From assembly GCF_015062615.1 (NCBI RefSeq), contig NZ_SUUH01000009.1, positions 1-64,000 on the forward strand: 64,000 bases of DNA, read 5' to 3'. This document shows, one piece after another, positions 9,139 through 17,916 of this stretch. The notes under the pieces were generated by a model that worked only from the letters and a program-made list of their open reading frames with translations, made no database searches and had not been told where the DNA came from. Each line of letters starts with the position of its first letter. Position 1 is the first letter of the stretch. The position numbers and the translations under genes are program-made. This DNA is from Denitrobacterium detoxificans. Its GTDB lineage: Bacteria; Actinomycetota; Coriobacteriia; Coriobacteriales; Eggerthellaceae.

Positions 9139-12038
9139 CACAACCCATACCAGCCGATGCCCTCGGCACGCCAGCCGAGTCTCACCAGCTTGTCGTTTTC
9201 CGACTTGCTCACGGTGTAATTATGCGAACCCGATTTGGCATTCGGGTTGTACTGTCGATAGAGCGGCGTTGCCTTGTACGTATCGGAATACCAGCCGATG
9301 CCCTCGTAGCGCCAGCCCAGCTTGCGCAAGCCATCGCGCTCTTCCACGCTCATGGTGTAATGGTGATCGCCGCCATTGGGGTTATACAGGCGATACACCG
9401 CATTGCCCGTCTTCGGGGCCAGCCATCCAACGCCCTCGTAGCGCCAGCCCAGCTTGCGCAGGCCATCGCGCTCGGAGGTGCTCGCCGTATAGAAGTGCTC
9501 CCCCGAATTCGGGTTGTACAGGCGATACATATTCTTCGAGCCCTGAACGATATTGAACGCAGCACGTATCGAACCCGTGTAATTGCCCTTGCCGGAAACG
9601 ATGACGGACCCCTTGCCCGGCGCCACGTTGTTCTCGTAGGAAAGCGTATAGTCCACACCCTCTTCCAGCGTTACGCCATTGGCGGTAACCACGGGCTTGG
9701 GCTTCACGGCAGAACCCGTGTATTCCTGCGAGGAGATGGCCTGGATGGAGGCCTTGGATATGCTCGTGGGCCCCACCGTTACCGTCTGCTCGAGCGTGAG
9801 CGAGGAATTCGAAAGCATGGTCGCCCTGATCGTGGCGGTTCCCACGCCCGCGCCCGTCACCGTGCCGTCGGTTTCGTCCACTGTGGCCACGCTTTCGTCC
9901 GACGAGCTCCACAGCCACGTTGCGTTGGGGTCACATGCAACGGAATACGCTGTGGAGCCGCCGAACTCTATGGATTGGGCATCGCAGATGGAGGCGTCGT
10001 ATACGGTAACGGTCGCGCTCTCGGTAACCGTCCTCATTCCGTACGGCCACACATATGCCGTATACGTTACGGAAACTTTCGCCTCACCCGACGAAAGCCC
10101 CGTCACCACGCACGACGAGCCCGCTCCTTCCAATGAAATGATTCCCTGCGATTCGCAGCTCCATTCGTACGAAGAGCCGCCCGTATTATTCGCGGACACG
10201 CGCAACGTGCCGCCCACGAACAGGGAATTCCCACTTGCGATGTATTGCATTTCCTGCTTCACGGCTTCATAGGCGTTCACTTCGCCATAGCCGGTGTAGA
10301 CATCCCAGCCTTCCCCGGCGACTTCCCCGCCGTTGGTGTACACCAGGTCGTTCGCCGACTGGGCAAGCAGATACGTTGCGCCATACGGGGTAAGGCTGCC
10401 ATTTACGCCGAACATGAGGGCCGCGACGCCCGCCACGCACGGAGATGCCATAGACGTGCCAGATTCCGTCGCGTACGAGCCATCGCACCAGGTACTCGTG
10501 ATATCCGTGCCAGGCGCCGAAATGTCCTTGGTGGTCTGGGACGCCTCATTGTAGTTCGAGCCCGTGGCACGGCGCACGGAATCGCCCGCGCGATCCAGAT
10601 TGATAACACCCACCGTGCTTTCCACGAAGTCGCACGGGAAGCAGCTATAGGGCACCTTGTGCGACGTAGAATTGCCCGCGGCGCACACGGTGAGAATGCC
10701 GTTCTGGTACGCACGATTCATGTAGCTCATCAGCTGGAGGTCGTCAACGTCGGTCGAGGTTTGGTACCCGCCGATACTCAGGTTGATTACGCGGATGTTG
10801 GCCCCGCGTTGCTTCTGGGAAATGAGATGGCTGTACGCCTTCGCTAGCTTGGCGGAGTCGGTGGAACGACCCGTCATGACCTTCACGGGGTACAGCTGCG
10901 CGTTATACGAAACGCCTGCCACGCCTTCGGCGTTGTTCGCCGTGGCCGCAATGATGCCCGCCACATGCGTACCATGTCCGTTGGTGTCAGTCATAGCGGA
11001 AAGGCCCGATTCGCCCGTTACCACGTTATACGCACCCACAACGTTCTCCACCAAGTCGGGGTGGTTCACGTTGCAACCCGAATCCACGACGGCAACGATA
11101 ACGGGCGAAAAGCCGCTTTCCGCGTCATCGACGCCAGCGAGTTCCCACGCCGCACGCGCCTTCACGGAATCGAGCATCCAAGACTGGTCGGGGTCGTCGA
11201 TAACGAGCGACTGCGCCACCAGGTCTGACGCCGGTTCTACCTCCGACTGCGCCGGCAGAGCGCTGGACTGCGCGGCATCGACGTCAGCTGCGGCCAAGGA
11301 GGATTCGGAATGCGCCCCCGCAGCCGCATCGTCTGCGCTCTCGATCTGGGAATCTAGTGCATCCGCTGCTTCTCCGGCAGTCCTACCGTGCGCAGCATCG
11401 TCGCTTGAGGCTCCCAGCTCCCCTTGCCCGCCTTGTTCGGCCGTCGCCTCGATTGCCTGCGCCGACACGTCGTCGTCCATAAGGTAATAGACGTAGTTGG
11501 GCTGCGCCTGGGCGCCCATTTCGCGCAGGCGCTCGCTGGCCTGCTCGGGCGTTACGTCATCCGACAGGGCAACCTGCACGAAACCCAACGATAGATCCTG
11601 GTCGGACACGTCTTCCGTAACGATGAAATCGACTGTACGGAGAAAGGCATTGATACTTTCGACAGTTGCTCCCTCGCTAACGGAGAGCAGCAATTCGCCC
11701 GGGGTGCTTACAACGATATTCGCGCGAGCGGCTTCTTCCAGGGAAAGGGCCGGGGCAACGGCGGATTCGGGCGATTCGCCAGCGGAGTCATCCGAGTCGC
11801 CAGTCGAATCGCTGGGCTCGGGGGAGGCAGTCAAGGGGGTATCGGGTTGAGATGCGTCATCGGCCTCTGGAACCGCCGCACTCTTGAGTGGTTCCTGAAT
11901 CAGGGCAGGCTGCTGAGCTGGGACAGAGGAAACGACGCCCCAAATTACCAGGCACAGCAAAGCACAAGCAACGCCAAGCGTTCGCCCCATTCGTGCACGA
12001 CGGGCATAGAACATGCCCCTTGCATTTTGCTTCTTCAT
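9138..12038 (-). CDS. Secreted S8 subtilisin-like protease, first of the tandem, with one DYT-type repeat and DUF5648-type module
   Basis: With the ATG chosen here the protein has 966 aa. It has a positively charged start (MKKQNARGMF), a hydrophobic signal, a long acidic Ser/Asp/Ala-rich linker, a prodomain-like segment and a second low-complexity linker. The S8 domain has Asp319 (VVDSGCNVNHPDL), His355 (NGHGTHVAG), Asn456 and Ser529 (SGTSMASP). Two Ig-like domains, one DYTLSYENN repeat and three RLYNPN/GWRYEG units follow. No strong ribosome site precedes this ATG. A GTG at 12062 with GAGGG about 12 nt upstream is the alternative start. First gene of the three-protease operon. Confidence 0.87.
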   Translation of the reverse strand: MKKQNARGMFYARRARMGRTLGVACALLCLVIWGVVSSVPAQQPALIQEPLKSAAVPEADDASQPDTPLTASPEPSDSTGDSDDSAGESPESAVAPALSLEEAARANIVVSTPGELLLSVSEGATVESINAFLRTVDFIVTEDVSDQDLSLGFVQVALSDDVTPEQASERLREMGAQAQPNYVYYLMDDDVSAQAIEATAEQGGQGELGASSDDAAHGRTAGEAADALDSQIESADDAAAGAHSESSLAAADVDAAQSSALPAQSEVEPASDLVAQSLVIDDPDQSWMLDSVKARAAWELAGVDDAESGFSPVIVAVVDSGCNVNHPDLVENVVGAYNVVTGESGLSAMTDTNGHGTHVAGIIAATANNAEGVAGVSYNAQLYPVKVMTGRSTDSAKLAKAYSHLISQKQRGANIRVINLSIGGYQTSTDVDDLQLMSYMNRAYQNGILTVCAAGNSTSHKVPYSCFPCDFVESTVGVINLDRAGDSVRRATGSNYNEASQTTKDISAPGTDITSTWCDGSYATESGTSMASPCVAGVAALMFGVNGSLTPYGATYLLAQSANDLVYTNGGEVAGEGWDVYTGYGEVNAYEAVKQEMQYIASGNSLFVGGTLRVSANNTGGSSYEWSCESQGIISLEGAGSSCVVTGLSSGEAKVSVTYTAYVWPYGMRTVTESATVTVYDASICDAQSIEFGGSTAYSVACDPNATWLWSSSDESVATVDETDGTVTGAGVGTATIRATMLSNSSLTLEQTVTVGPTSISKASIQAISSQEYTGSAVKPKPVVTANGVTLEEGVDYTLSYENNVAPGKGSVIVSGKGNYTGSIRAAFNIVQGSKNMYRLYNPNSGEHFYTASTSERDGLRKLGWRYEGVGWLAPKTGNAVYRLYNPNGGDHHYTMSVEERDGLRKLGWRYEGIGWYSDTYKATPLYRQYNPNAKSGSHNYTVSKSENDKLVRLGWRAEGIGWYGL

Positions 12039-12343
12039 GCGCGACCAACTAACTCGCGGCACCCCATTCCGCGTCCCTCGAGTATAGCAAGCCTAGGCTA
12101 AATGGCATGAGTTTAGTCACATAAAGAAAGCAAGCCGTTACGAAACGAAGAGGCTATACCTTCATGACGAATAAGAGCATGTCGAAGGGACGTCGCGCGA
12201 GCACCGCACGGAACCAACCCGAGCCGAGTCAAAGCGCATGCGGCGAGCGACACCGTCTCATGCGTTGTTGCCGTGTATACGATGCGCGACGGGCCGCAGC
12301 TACCGTACAATACGCGTGAAATCAGACGAGGAAGGGGCATGCC
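12039..12343. other. Divergent intergenic region between protease operon and TorD gene
   Basis: No gene is seen in these 305 bases. They must hold the promoters of the leftward protease operon and the rightward chaperone gene. TACAAT at 12304-12309, 35 nt before the chaperone ATG, is a candidate -10 box, but no good -35 partner was found. No strong hairpin was seen. Confidence 0.4.
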
Positions 12344-13006
12344 ATGGCGCAAAGCCAACCCGAAATTACGCAAGAGCAGCTTGAGGCCATCGCCTTCGTG
12401 GGCAATACGCTGGGCCCGCTGTTCTATCACGACCCCGCAAGCGGCACCACCAACGCGCTCTTCGAGGCGCTTGGCGGCATCAACGTCACCGAGACCGCTG
12501 CTGCCTGGCCTTTTGCAAAGGAGGCTGAAAACGCAGAGGCGCTTGGGCTCATCGTTTCGGCCCTGCGCGAAACGAAGAACGACAAGACGACGCTGGCCGA
12601 AGAGTTCCGCCGCCTCTTCGTGGGACCGGCGCGCAAGGCTGCCGCACCCTGGGGCTCGGTCTACACCGACCGAGAGAGCGTCATCTTCGGCAAAACATGT
12701 CTGGACCTGCGCGACTGGATGGGCGAGCACGGCATTGAGTCGGTCGTAAAGGAAAAACACGAACCCGAAGACCACATCGGCCTCATGCTCATGCTGGCTG
12801 CGTGGATCGCAACGAATCGACCCGAGCTCACCCGCGAGTACCTGGAGCTGCACCTGCTCACGTGGGCGCCGCATTTCCTGGAGATCATGCAGCAAGAGGC
12901 AAAACACCCCTTCTACCAGGGCCTTGCCCAGCTCACGCGCACAACGCTCGTAGGAGCCCAGGAGGAGCTCGCGCTCGACGTAACTATCCCGCGCTTCTTC
13001 CGCTAG
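12344..13006 (+). CDS. TorD/DmsD-family Tat proofreading chaperone
   Basis: This is a cytoplasmic all-helical chaperone of 220 aa. The family binds Tat signal peptides of molybdoenzymes and holds them until the cofactor is inserted. Family motifs are clear: EEFRRLFVGP (about 86-95), APWGSVYTDRESVIFG (about 103-118) and EPEDHIGLMLMLAAWI (about 146-161). GAGGAAGGGG lies 8 nt before the ATG. It stands alone, not next to its enzyme, so the client is unknown; candidates are the DmsA-like or PsrA-like proteins in this window. A second, more divergent TorD is inside the Dms operon (19535-20275). Confidence 0.9.
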   Translation: MAQSQPEITQEQLEAIAFVGNTLGPLFYHDPASGTTNALFEALGGINVTETAAAWPFAKEAENAEALGLIVSALRETKNDKTTLAEEFRRLFVGPARKAAAPWGSVYTDRESVIFGKTCLDLRDWMGEHGIESVVKEKHEPEDHIGLMLMLAAWIATNRPELTREYLELHLLTWAPHFLEIMQQEAKHPFYQGLAQLTRTTLVGAQEELALDVTIPRFFR

Positions 13007-13655
13007 TAATCCATCCCGACGTCCGTTCGGGCATGCCCTTTAAAGCACCCGCTCCGCTGCGCTCGTGATCTATGCTTTTTCTTGCGCCTGGCAAAGCCAG
13101 GCGCATTCAGTTTACTTTCACAACGTCCCAAGGGGCATCCCCGAACGGACGCAGCCAAATGGGCTAGCCGAAAAAACGAGGGTCGTTTCGGAGTGACGAA
13201 ATAAACCGTTTTGACCCCGACAATATCGCTGAAATCGAGAGGCAGAGCTCTAGCACCCCCAAGCACCCGAAACGGAGGCTAAGCCGAACGTTCCCCGACC
13301 CAGCCCCCGGTCCCAGCGAGCCCGCAACTTCCCGAGCAGGACAACCCAACTTCGGCGGTCGCGTTGCAAGCGGCACCGCCCGGAACGGCAGCGCCCGGCC
13401 GCGGTGGCCCCTTGGGGGCACTGTGAAAACATTCAAAAGAACGCGCTATGTTCGGGGCTTCGCTGAGGCGGGCGGGAAACGAAGTTTCCAGCATCGACGA
13501 AGCGAAGCCCCGAACAGCGCAAGTAAAAGCATGAACCAGCGAGCGCACGAGCGTAGGTTTCGGCCCGTGCGGGGCCGAAACCACGCGAGCAGCGGAGCGG
13601 GTGCCCCAAGGAGCCACCACGGTCGGGCGCGGTCGGGATAAAAAACGCGAGCAAC
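13007..13655. repeat. Non-coding block of nested inverted repeats
   Basis: No convincing gene is seen; short open frames here have no recognisable domain and the wrong composition. Seen pairs: 13021-13040 with 13130-13150 (about 20 bp, one change and a 1-nt bulge); 13045-13067 with 13582-13604 (23 bp, few changes); 13392-13421 with 13601-13629 (about 29 bp); 13443-13464 with 13501-13520 (20 bp plus a 2-nt bulge). Perfect hairpins sit inside: 13084-13104, 13475-13489 and 13557-13581. The pairs nest, so the block could fold as one large structure or be a decayed mobile element. Confidence 0.7.
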
Positions 13656-13679
13656 AAAAAGCCCGCCGAAGCGGGCTTT
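13656..13679 (-). terminator. Rho-independent terminator of the NlpC/P60 gene
   Basis: The stem AAAGCCCGC/GCGGGCTTT has a CGAA loop and is followed on the minus strand by TTTTTG. It lies 16 nt past the stop codon of the gene at 13695-14819. Confidence 0.9.
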
Positions 13680-13694
13680 CAAGTTCAGGGGAAG

Positions 13695-14819
13695 TTACGG
13701 GCGAACGATCTTCATGCCACTCTGCACGGAACCGACGATAACACCAATGCCGTAGTCGGCTGCATGAATCATCTGGCCACCGCCAATGTAGATGCCGCAG
13801 TGACCGGACTTTACCGCAACGTCACCGGGGCTGGGGTTGCTCACTGCAGAGTAGCCCATCAGGCTACTGGAGGTGAACACGCGCGCATGACGACCGGTGA
13901 TGCAGTAGCTTACCAAGCCCGAGCAGTCGTAGCTGGAGGGGCCAACAGCGCCCCACACATAGGGAGCACCCAGGCACGAGTACGCACGGCTTACGGCATC
14001 GCTGCCGCCTTCGTACACGCCGCCCGAAGAAGAACCGGAATCATCGTCATCATCGTCGTAAGAGCTAGAGCTACCGCCGCCGCTCGAACCGGTGCTGGAA
14101 CCGCCGCTCGAAGATTCGCTTGCGGCACCTTCTGCAGCGGAAGCCTCAACGACGGCCGCAGCGGCCGCGGCAGCGGCAGCTTCTTCAGCCGCACGCTTCT
14201 GCTCGACCAGCTCGGCGACTTCAGCGCTAAGGCTGTCGTAGTATGCCTGCATTTCGGCAACCGTAGCCTCGGCCTCGGCCTGCACCTGAGCAGCCTCGTT
14301 GGCCTTCTGGCGAGCGGTTTCGGCCTGCGCGGAGTATTCGTCCTTGGCCTCCTGCAGAACCTGGCGTTCCGTCTTCACGTCCTCGACGAGCTGAGCGTCT
14401 TCTTCGTTCATGTCGGAAAGCAGATCGAGACCCGTGGCAAAATCGGCAAACGTAGCCGCACCCGTGAGCACTTCCAAGAAGGTGCTGGAACCGTTGCGGT
14501 ACATGGAACGAGCACGCGTGCCCAGACGCTCCTGAAGAGCGGCAATCTTTTCATTCTGCTCGTCGATCTTGACTTGCGCTTCATCGCGCTTCGTCTCGGC
14601 GTCCTCCTGCTCCTGAAGAGCAGTGGTGTAATCGTCGGAAGCCTGATCCAGGCTTGCCTGCATAGCTTTAAGGGAAGCAAGCGCGGTATCGGCCTCGGCC
14701 TGCTTGTCGGTGATTTCATCGGCAAGCGCAAACGAGGGATTCGCAAGCGTCATGGCGCCAAGGGCGGCTGCTCCCGCAATGAACGAACGTCGAGGGAACG
14801 AGGTGATTTTAGTGTTCAT
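13695..14819 (-). CDS. Tat-exported coiled-coil NlpC/P60 (C40) peptidase
   Basis: Probable cell-wall D,L-endopeptidase that cuts peptidoglycan stems. The 374-aa product starts at an ATG with AGGGAAT upstream; the open frame runs 24 codons further, without a signal. It has a twin-arginine type signal (FPRRSFIAG, then an Ala-rich helix), a long coiled coil (about 35-215, Glu/Gln/Ala-rich), a Ser/Gly/Asp linker (about 230-275), and a C-terminal NlpC/P60 domain. That domain has Cys in SSYDCSGLV, His in SGHCGIYIGGG and a third polar residue in MIHAAD. The plan resembles RipA/CwlO-type septal hydrolases whose coiled coil controls activity; that comparison is inferred. Confidence 0.92.
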   Translation of the reverse strand: MNTKITSFPRRSFIAGAAALGAMTLANPSFALADEITDKQAEADTALASLKAMQASLDQASDDYTTALQEQEDAETKRDEAQVKIDEQNEKIAALQERLGTRARSMYRNGSSTFLEVLTGAATFADFATGLDLLSDMNEEDAQLVEDVKTERQVLQEAKDEYSAQAETARQKANEAAQVQAEAEATVAEMQAYYDSLSAEVAELVEQKRAAEEAAAAAAAAAVVEASAAEGAASESSSGGSSTGSSGGGSSSSYDDDDDDSGSSSGGVYEGGSDAVSRAYSCLGAPYVWGAVGPSSYDCSGLVSYCITGRHARVFTSSSLMGYSAVSNPSPGDVAVKSGHCGIYIGGGQMIHAADYGIGVIVGSVQSGMKIVRP

Positions 14820-15339
14820 GTATTCCCTGCCTACTTTAGTCGGTAGTACTTCGGCTTCAGTCATTTTAGGGTGACATTGGACAAAAGGCAACTAATGTGG
14901 AGACGAGCGAGACGAAATAGTGGCTGTTCGGAGGGGCAATTTTGCCGAGCGGGCATACATCCACTAGATTCATTGGGCCTTATTTCGCCAAGTCAACTAG
15001 ATATTGTGGTCGTTAGTTACTGGCACGGTATCATTCCGCAAATGAACCCGTTTTCCAAGCTCCACATTTCTGTGAAGATTCTACGCATGGCTTGCGCTCG
15101 CGGCCGTTTCGAGCAGAGCGCGCTCCCCCAGGATCCAACGCCGCGCAGAGCGCCCGCCACGAAGACGCCCCGACCACTGCCCCGGGCGTGCCATTCCATG
15201 GCCTATTTTCCTTAAAACCGCCAATAAAGCGCTATACTGGATATACCAGCTCGGAAAGGAGTCGCCGCACACGTCATCACCCTGTGCCGCCACTCGTCCA
15301 GCTGTTTTTTATACCCCATATTTCTGAGAGGTGATTTTC
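14820..15339. other. Intergenic region between NlpC/P60 and hpf
   Basis: No gene is supported. The left part carries the leftward promoter of the NlpC/P60 gene. The right part carries the hpf leader, with TATACT at 15233-15238 as a possible -10 box and a weak -35. The short open frames here look random. Confidence 0.5.
14863..14891 (-). promoter_or_regulatory. Candidate promoter of the NlpC/P60 gene
   Basis: On the minus strand TTGCCT (-35) is followed after 17 nt by TAAAAT (-10), about 45 nt upstream of the ATG. Spacing and hexamers match a housekeeping-sigma promoter. Confidence 0.55.
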
Positions 15340-15900
15340 ATGGAGATTACCGTCACCGGCCGCAAGATGCCCATCACCGACGCTCTCAAGTCCTATGCGG
15401 AAGAGAAAATCGGCAATTCCATGAAGGTTATGGACATCGACCCGCTGATCGCGGAAGTCGTCCTGCACATGGAGCAGAACCCTGCTATCGCCTGCCCCGC
15501 CGTATGCGAGGTAACCATGACCGCCAAGGGCCACATCATCCGCGTTGAAGAGCGCGAGGAAGATATGTACGCGGCAATCGACGTCGCCGCCGCCAAGGTC
15601 CTGCGCCAGCTGCGCAAGTTCAAGACGCGCGTAGTCGAGCACAAGACCCGCACCAAGGCCGAGACCATCCGCACCACCGCCGAGGAAACCGACTTCGACG
15701 CCCTTATGGAAGAGCTCGCCGACGACGCTGTCGTACGCGAGAAGGACGTTGAGTTCCTGCCCCTCACGGAAGAGGAAGCGCTCGTGCAGATCGACCTGCT
15801 GGGCCACGACTTCTTCGGCTACATCGACCGCGACACCGACACCTTCCGCATCCTGTATCGCCGCGATAATGGCGGTTACGGCCTGCTGAAGCAGATCTAG
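15340..15900 (+). CDS. hpf: Long-form ribosome hibernation promoting factor
   Basis: HPF parks idle ribosomes as 100S dimers. The 186-aa product has the N-terminal ribosome-binding domain (MEITVTGRKMPITDALKSYA to about residue 100) and the C-terminal dimerisation domain with LLGHDFFGYIDRDT near 155-170. The long form usually dimerises ribosomes without a partner protein. The ATG at 15340 has GAGAGGTG 6 nt upstream; a GTG three codons earlier is less likely. It has its own terminator and is monocistronic. Confidence 0.95.
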   Translation: MEITVTGRKMPITDALKSYAEEKIGNSMKVMDIDPLIAEVVLHMEQNPAIACPAVCEVTMTAKGHIIRVEEREEDMYAAIDVAAAKVLRQLRKFKTRVVEHKTRTKAETIRTTAEETDFDALMEELADDAVVREKDVEFLPLTEEEALVQIDLLGHDFFGYIDRDTDTFRILYRRDNGGYGLLKQI

Positions 15901-15921
15901 CTCTAGCTCGCATAGCACACG

Positions 15922-15957
15922 AAGGGCGCCTGTTCCTCTAGAGCAGGCGCCCTTTTA
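15922..15957 (+). terminator. Rho-independent terminator of hpf
   Basis: A 9-bp stem GGGCGCCTG/CAGGCGCCC (15924-15932 with 15944-15952) is followed by TTTT, 23 nt past the hpf stop. Confidence 0.9.
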
Positions 15958-15994
15958 TGCCCAGAATAGCTTGGCGGAAAAGGCTAAAACCCTA

Positions 15995-16193
15995 TTTGGG
16001 CAAAATCGGCCTTGCCCGTGTAAAAAATTCGTCGTTCTGAACATTTTCGAGGGCAATTACTCGCTCATCGAAAGACGCCACCAGGCATTATGCGTACGAG
16101 ACGTAGCGCATGCACGCAAAATAAGACGCCAAACGGAAAAACAATGTTCAGAGCGACGAATTTTTTACAATATGAGCCTCGATTTTGCCCAAA
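15995..16193. repeat. Palindromic element, copy 1 of 3
   Basis: This is an about 200-bp element with long inverted arms. The outermost 14 bp are TTTGGGCAAAATCG and its exact complement. Then 10 nt on each side do not pair. Then a 27-nt arm (16019-16045, beginning TGTAAAAAATTCGTCG) pairs with 16143-16169; the only non-Watson-Crick pair is a possible G-U. The 97-nt centre is unique. Related copies lie at 45654-45875 and 46004-46216. No coding capacity is seen. Confidence 0.75.
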
Positions 16194-16223
16194 CACCCCA
16201 AACAGGCAGGAAATGGGAAGTCA

Positions 16224-16331
16224 GGTGACAGAGGGACGGTTCTGCTGTCACCTTCCCACAATTCGCCCCCGTGACAGCGGACAGGGTGACAGAAGGACCG
16301 TCCCTCTGTCACCTTGCGTCCCTCTGTCACC
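16224..16331. repeat. GGTGACAG palindromic repeat, copy 1
   Basis: It holds two palindromes in series, GGTGACAG-N13-CTGTCACC and a second that starts GGTGACAGAAGGACCGTC and ends CTGTCACC, plus a further half unit. The first 46 bases match the copy at 25635-25712 except for one base. The terminal unit reads into the regulator gene and provides its TGA stop (16327-16329). Confidence 0.8.
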
Positions 16332-17859
16332 CGCGCATGGCGTTGCGGCGCGTTTCGATGAGGGAGAGCAGCTCTTGGCGCGTATGCACGCCCGTCTTCT
16401 CGTACACGTGACGCACGTGCGATTTCAACGTGTTGAACGAAATACCCAGGTCCTCGGCAATGAACTCGATGGTACGACCCTTCGAGAGCAACACAAGCAC
16501 CTCGCGCTCGCGCTTCGAGAGGTTAGCTGCGTCGGCAAGCTCCTCGCAGCTGCGCATCCAAGAACCCTTGCCCGCCAGAGCCGCATCCTGCGCAAACGGG
16601 TCGAGCAGCGCCGAGAAGCCCTGCGCATTATCGCCACCCGTCTTGGCGAACATGTCGTCGAGCGCGCCCTCTTTGAGCACCACCATGGCCGTAGCGGCAA
16701 GCGCAAACAGCAGGGCAACCGAGGCAACGACCATCATATTCGTGGGGTCGCTACTGCCCGTTTGGATTTCCATGGCAAGCACGTTTCCGGCCGTCGTACC
16801 CAAGGCAGACGCCCCACGCCCCCAGCCAAACACCTGCACGGCGGAAAGCTGCGTGCGGTCGGATACGTGCGAAAGCAGCACCCAGATGAACATGATGAAT
16901 ACGTTGTACACCACCGTGGGCAGCAGACCATGGCCCTCTAGATGGCCGCCCGTCACGGGAATGACTAACAAGCTGATGCTTGCCAGCAGAATGAGCGGAT
17001 AGTACAACCGCACGAGGTCAAAGCGGGCGGACAGCACACCGGAAATAACGAATACGACAATGGCCACCAGGCCAATGAGGAACATGGCAATGGAGCCATC
17101 ATCGGAAACGGACGAAAGCCCCACCGCAGAATGAGCGCCCCCGCTCGCAAAGCTCGCGGCAAGCGAGAACACGAAAATCGTGAGGACAAGTCGAACCAAG
17201 AACCCATGGGGCAGGTGATGATCGGGGCTTTCCGCGGATTTCTCCGCAACGCCACGCTGCCCGCTCCCCGTAAACGAAAGGGTAAGCACAGCCGCGATGA
17301 GCGGCAGCAACGTAAGAATGTCGAGGCCAAGTACGGCAGGCACGCCAATGCACACGAAGTAGATCATGGTGGCGAACAGGAACGACACCGATGTGAGCAT
17401 GAGAGCCTTACGTGCAGAGAGGTTTCCGTACACCATGCCGATGCGCAGCGCAATCAACGCCGTGCCCACGCCCGTAAGCACGCAACCAGCATGGTAGATG
17501 GGACCCTCGGGATCGGACTGCAAGCCATACGCAAGGGCAGCCGTGGCCAGGGACGCCAATAACGCCGCAAGCATGACGAAGCGGCGGCGTTCCAGCAACC
17601 GTTCGAAACGACGATGGAACACAGCCGCAAGTACCAGCGTCACCGCAAGCGCGATGGTGGATGATATGTACATGGAAAACTTGGGCACGAAGGAATCGAC
17701 CCCTGCCCAAGCTTCCAGAACCTGACTGCTATAGCACAGAAAGATCCATGCGTAATAGCAGCCAAGGGATAGGTATTTCAAACTGGGCCACTGCTCTTCG
17801 ACCTCGCGGGCAAGATCCCCTACGCCCCGCGATTCACGGCCCTTGCTCTCCGTCTGCAT
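16327..17859 (-). CDS. Membrane-bound LuxR-family regulator
   Basis: This 510-aa one-component regulator has about 12 predicted membrane helices (residues about 30-400) arranged like an MFS sensor, then a cytoplasmic linker. A C-terminal LuxR helix-turn-helix follows (LSKREREVLVLLSKGRTIEF, then IAEDLGISFNTLKSHVRHVY). It probably senses a small molecule or redox state at the membrane and controls a nearby respiratory operon. The ATG is preceded by GGAGGGAA; a TTG six codons earlier is less likely. It lies just downstream of the Dms operon on the same strand, so that operon is the likely target. Its stop codon lies inside a repeat. Confidence 0.88.
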   Translation of the reverse strand: MQTESKGRESRGVGDLAREVEEQWPSLKYLSLGCYYAWIFLCYSSQVLEAWAGVDSFVPKFSMYISSTIALAVTLVLAAVFHRRFERLLERRRFVMLAALLASLATAALAYGLQSDPEGPIYHAGCVLTGVGTALIALRIGMVYGNLSARKALMLTSVSFLFATMIYFVCIGVPAVLGLDILTLLPLIAAVLTLSFTGSGQRGVAEKSAESPDHHLPHGFLVRLVLTIFVFSLAASFASGGAHSAVGLSSVSDDGSIAMFLIGLVAIVVFVISGVLSARFDLVRLYYPLILLASISLLVIPVTGGHLEGHGLLPTVVYNVFIMFIWVLLSHVSDRTQLSAVQVFGWGRGASALGTTAGNVLAMEIQTGSSDPTNMMVVASVALLFALAATAMVVLKEGALDDMFAKTGGDNAQGFSALLDPFAQDAALAGKGSWMRSCEELADAANLSKREREVLVLLSKGRTIEFIAEDLGISFNTLKSHVRHVYEKTGVHTRQELLSLIETRRNAMRG

Positions 17860-17878
17860 AACCGCTTCCCTCCGCAAA

Positions 17879-17897
17879 TACGTCCTCCCAAGACGTA
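17879..17897. promoter_or_regulatory. Palindrome upstream of the LuxR regulator
   Basis: TACGTC-N7-GACGTA lies 20 nt before the regulator's ATG, just upstream of the ribosome site. The arm spacing (5-7-5 core) matches other palindromes near LuxR targets in this window. Possible autoregulatory site. Confidence 0.35.
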
Positions 17898-17916
17898 AAA
17901 CGCTACCTAGGATAGC

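Noticed and set aside
13003..13266. Small open frame in the inverted-repeat block
   Set aside because: Composition is like that of translated repeats (Arg/Lys/Ser-rich), there is no ribosome site, and it runs across several hairpins.
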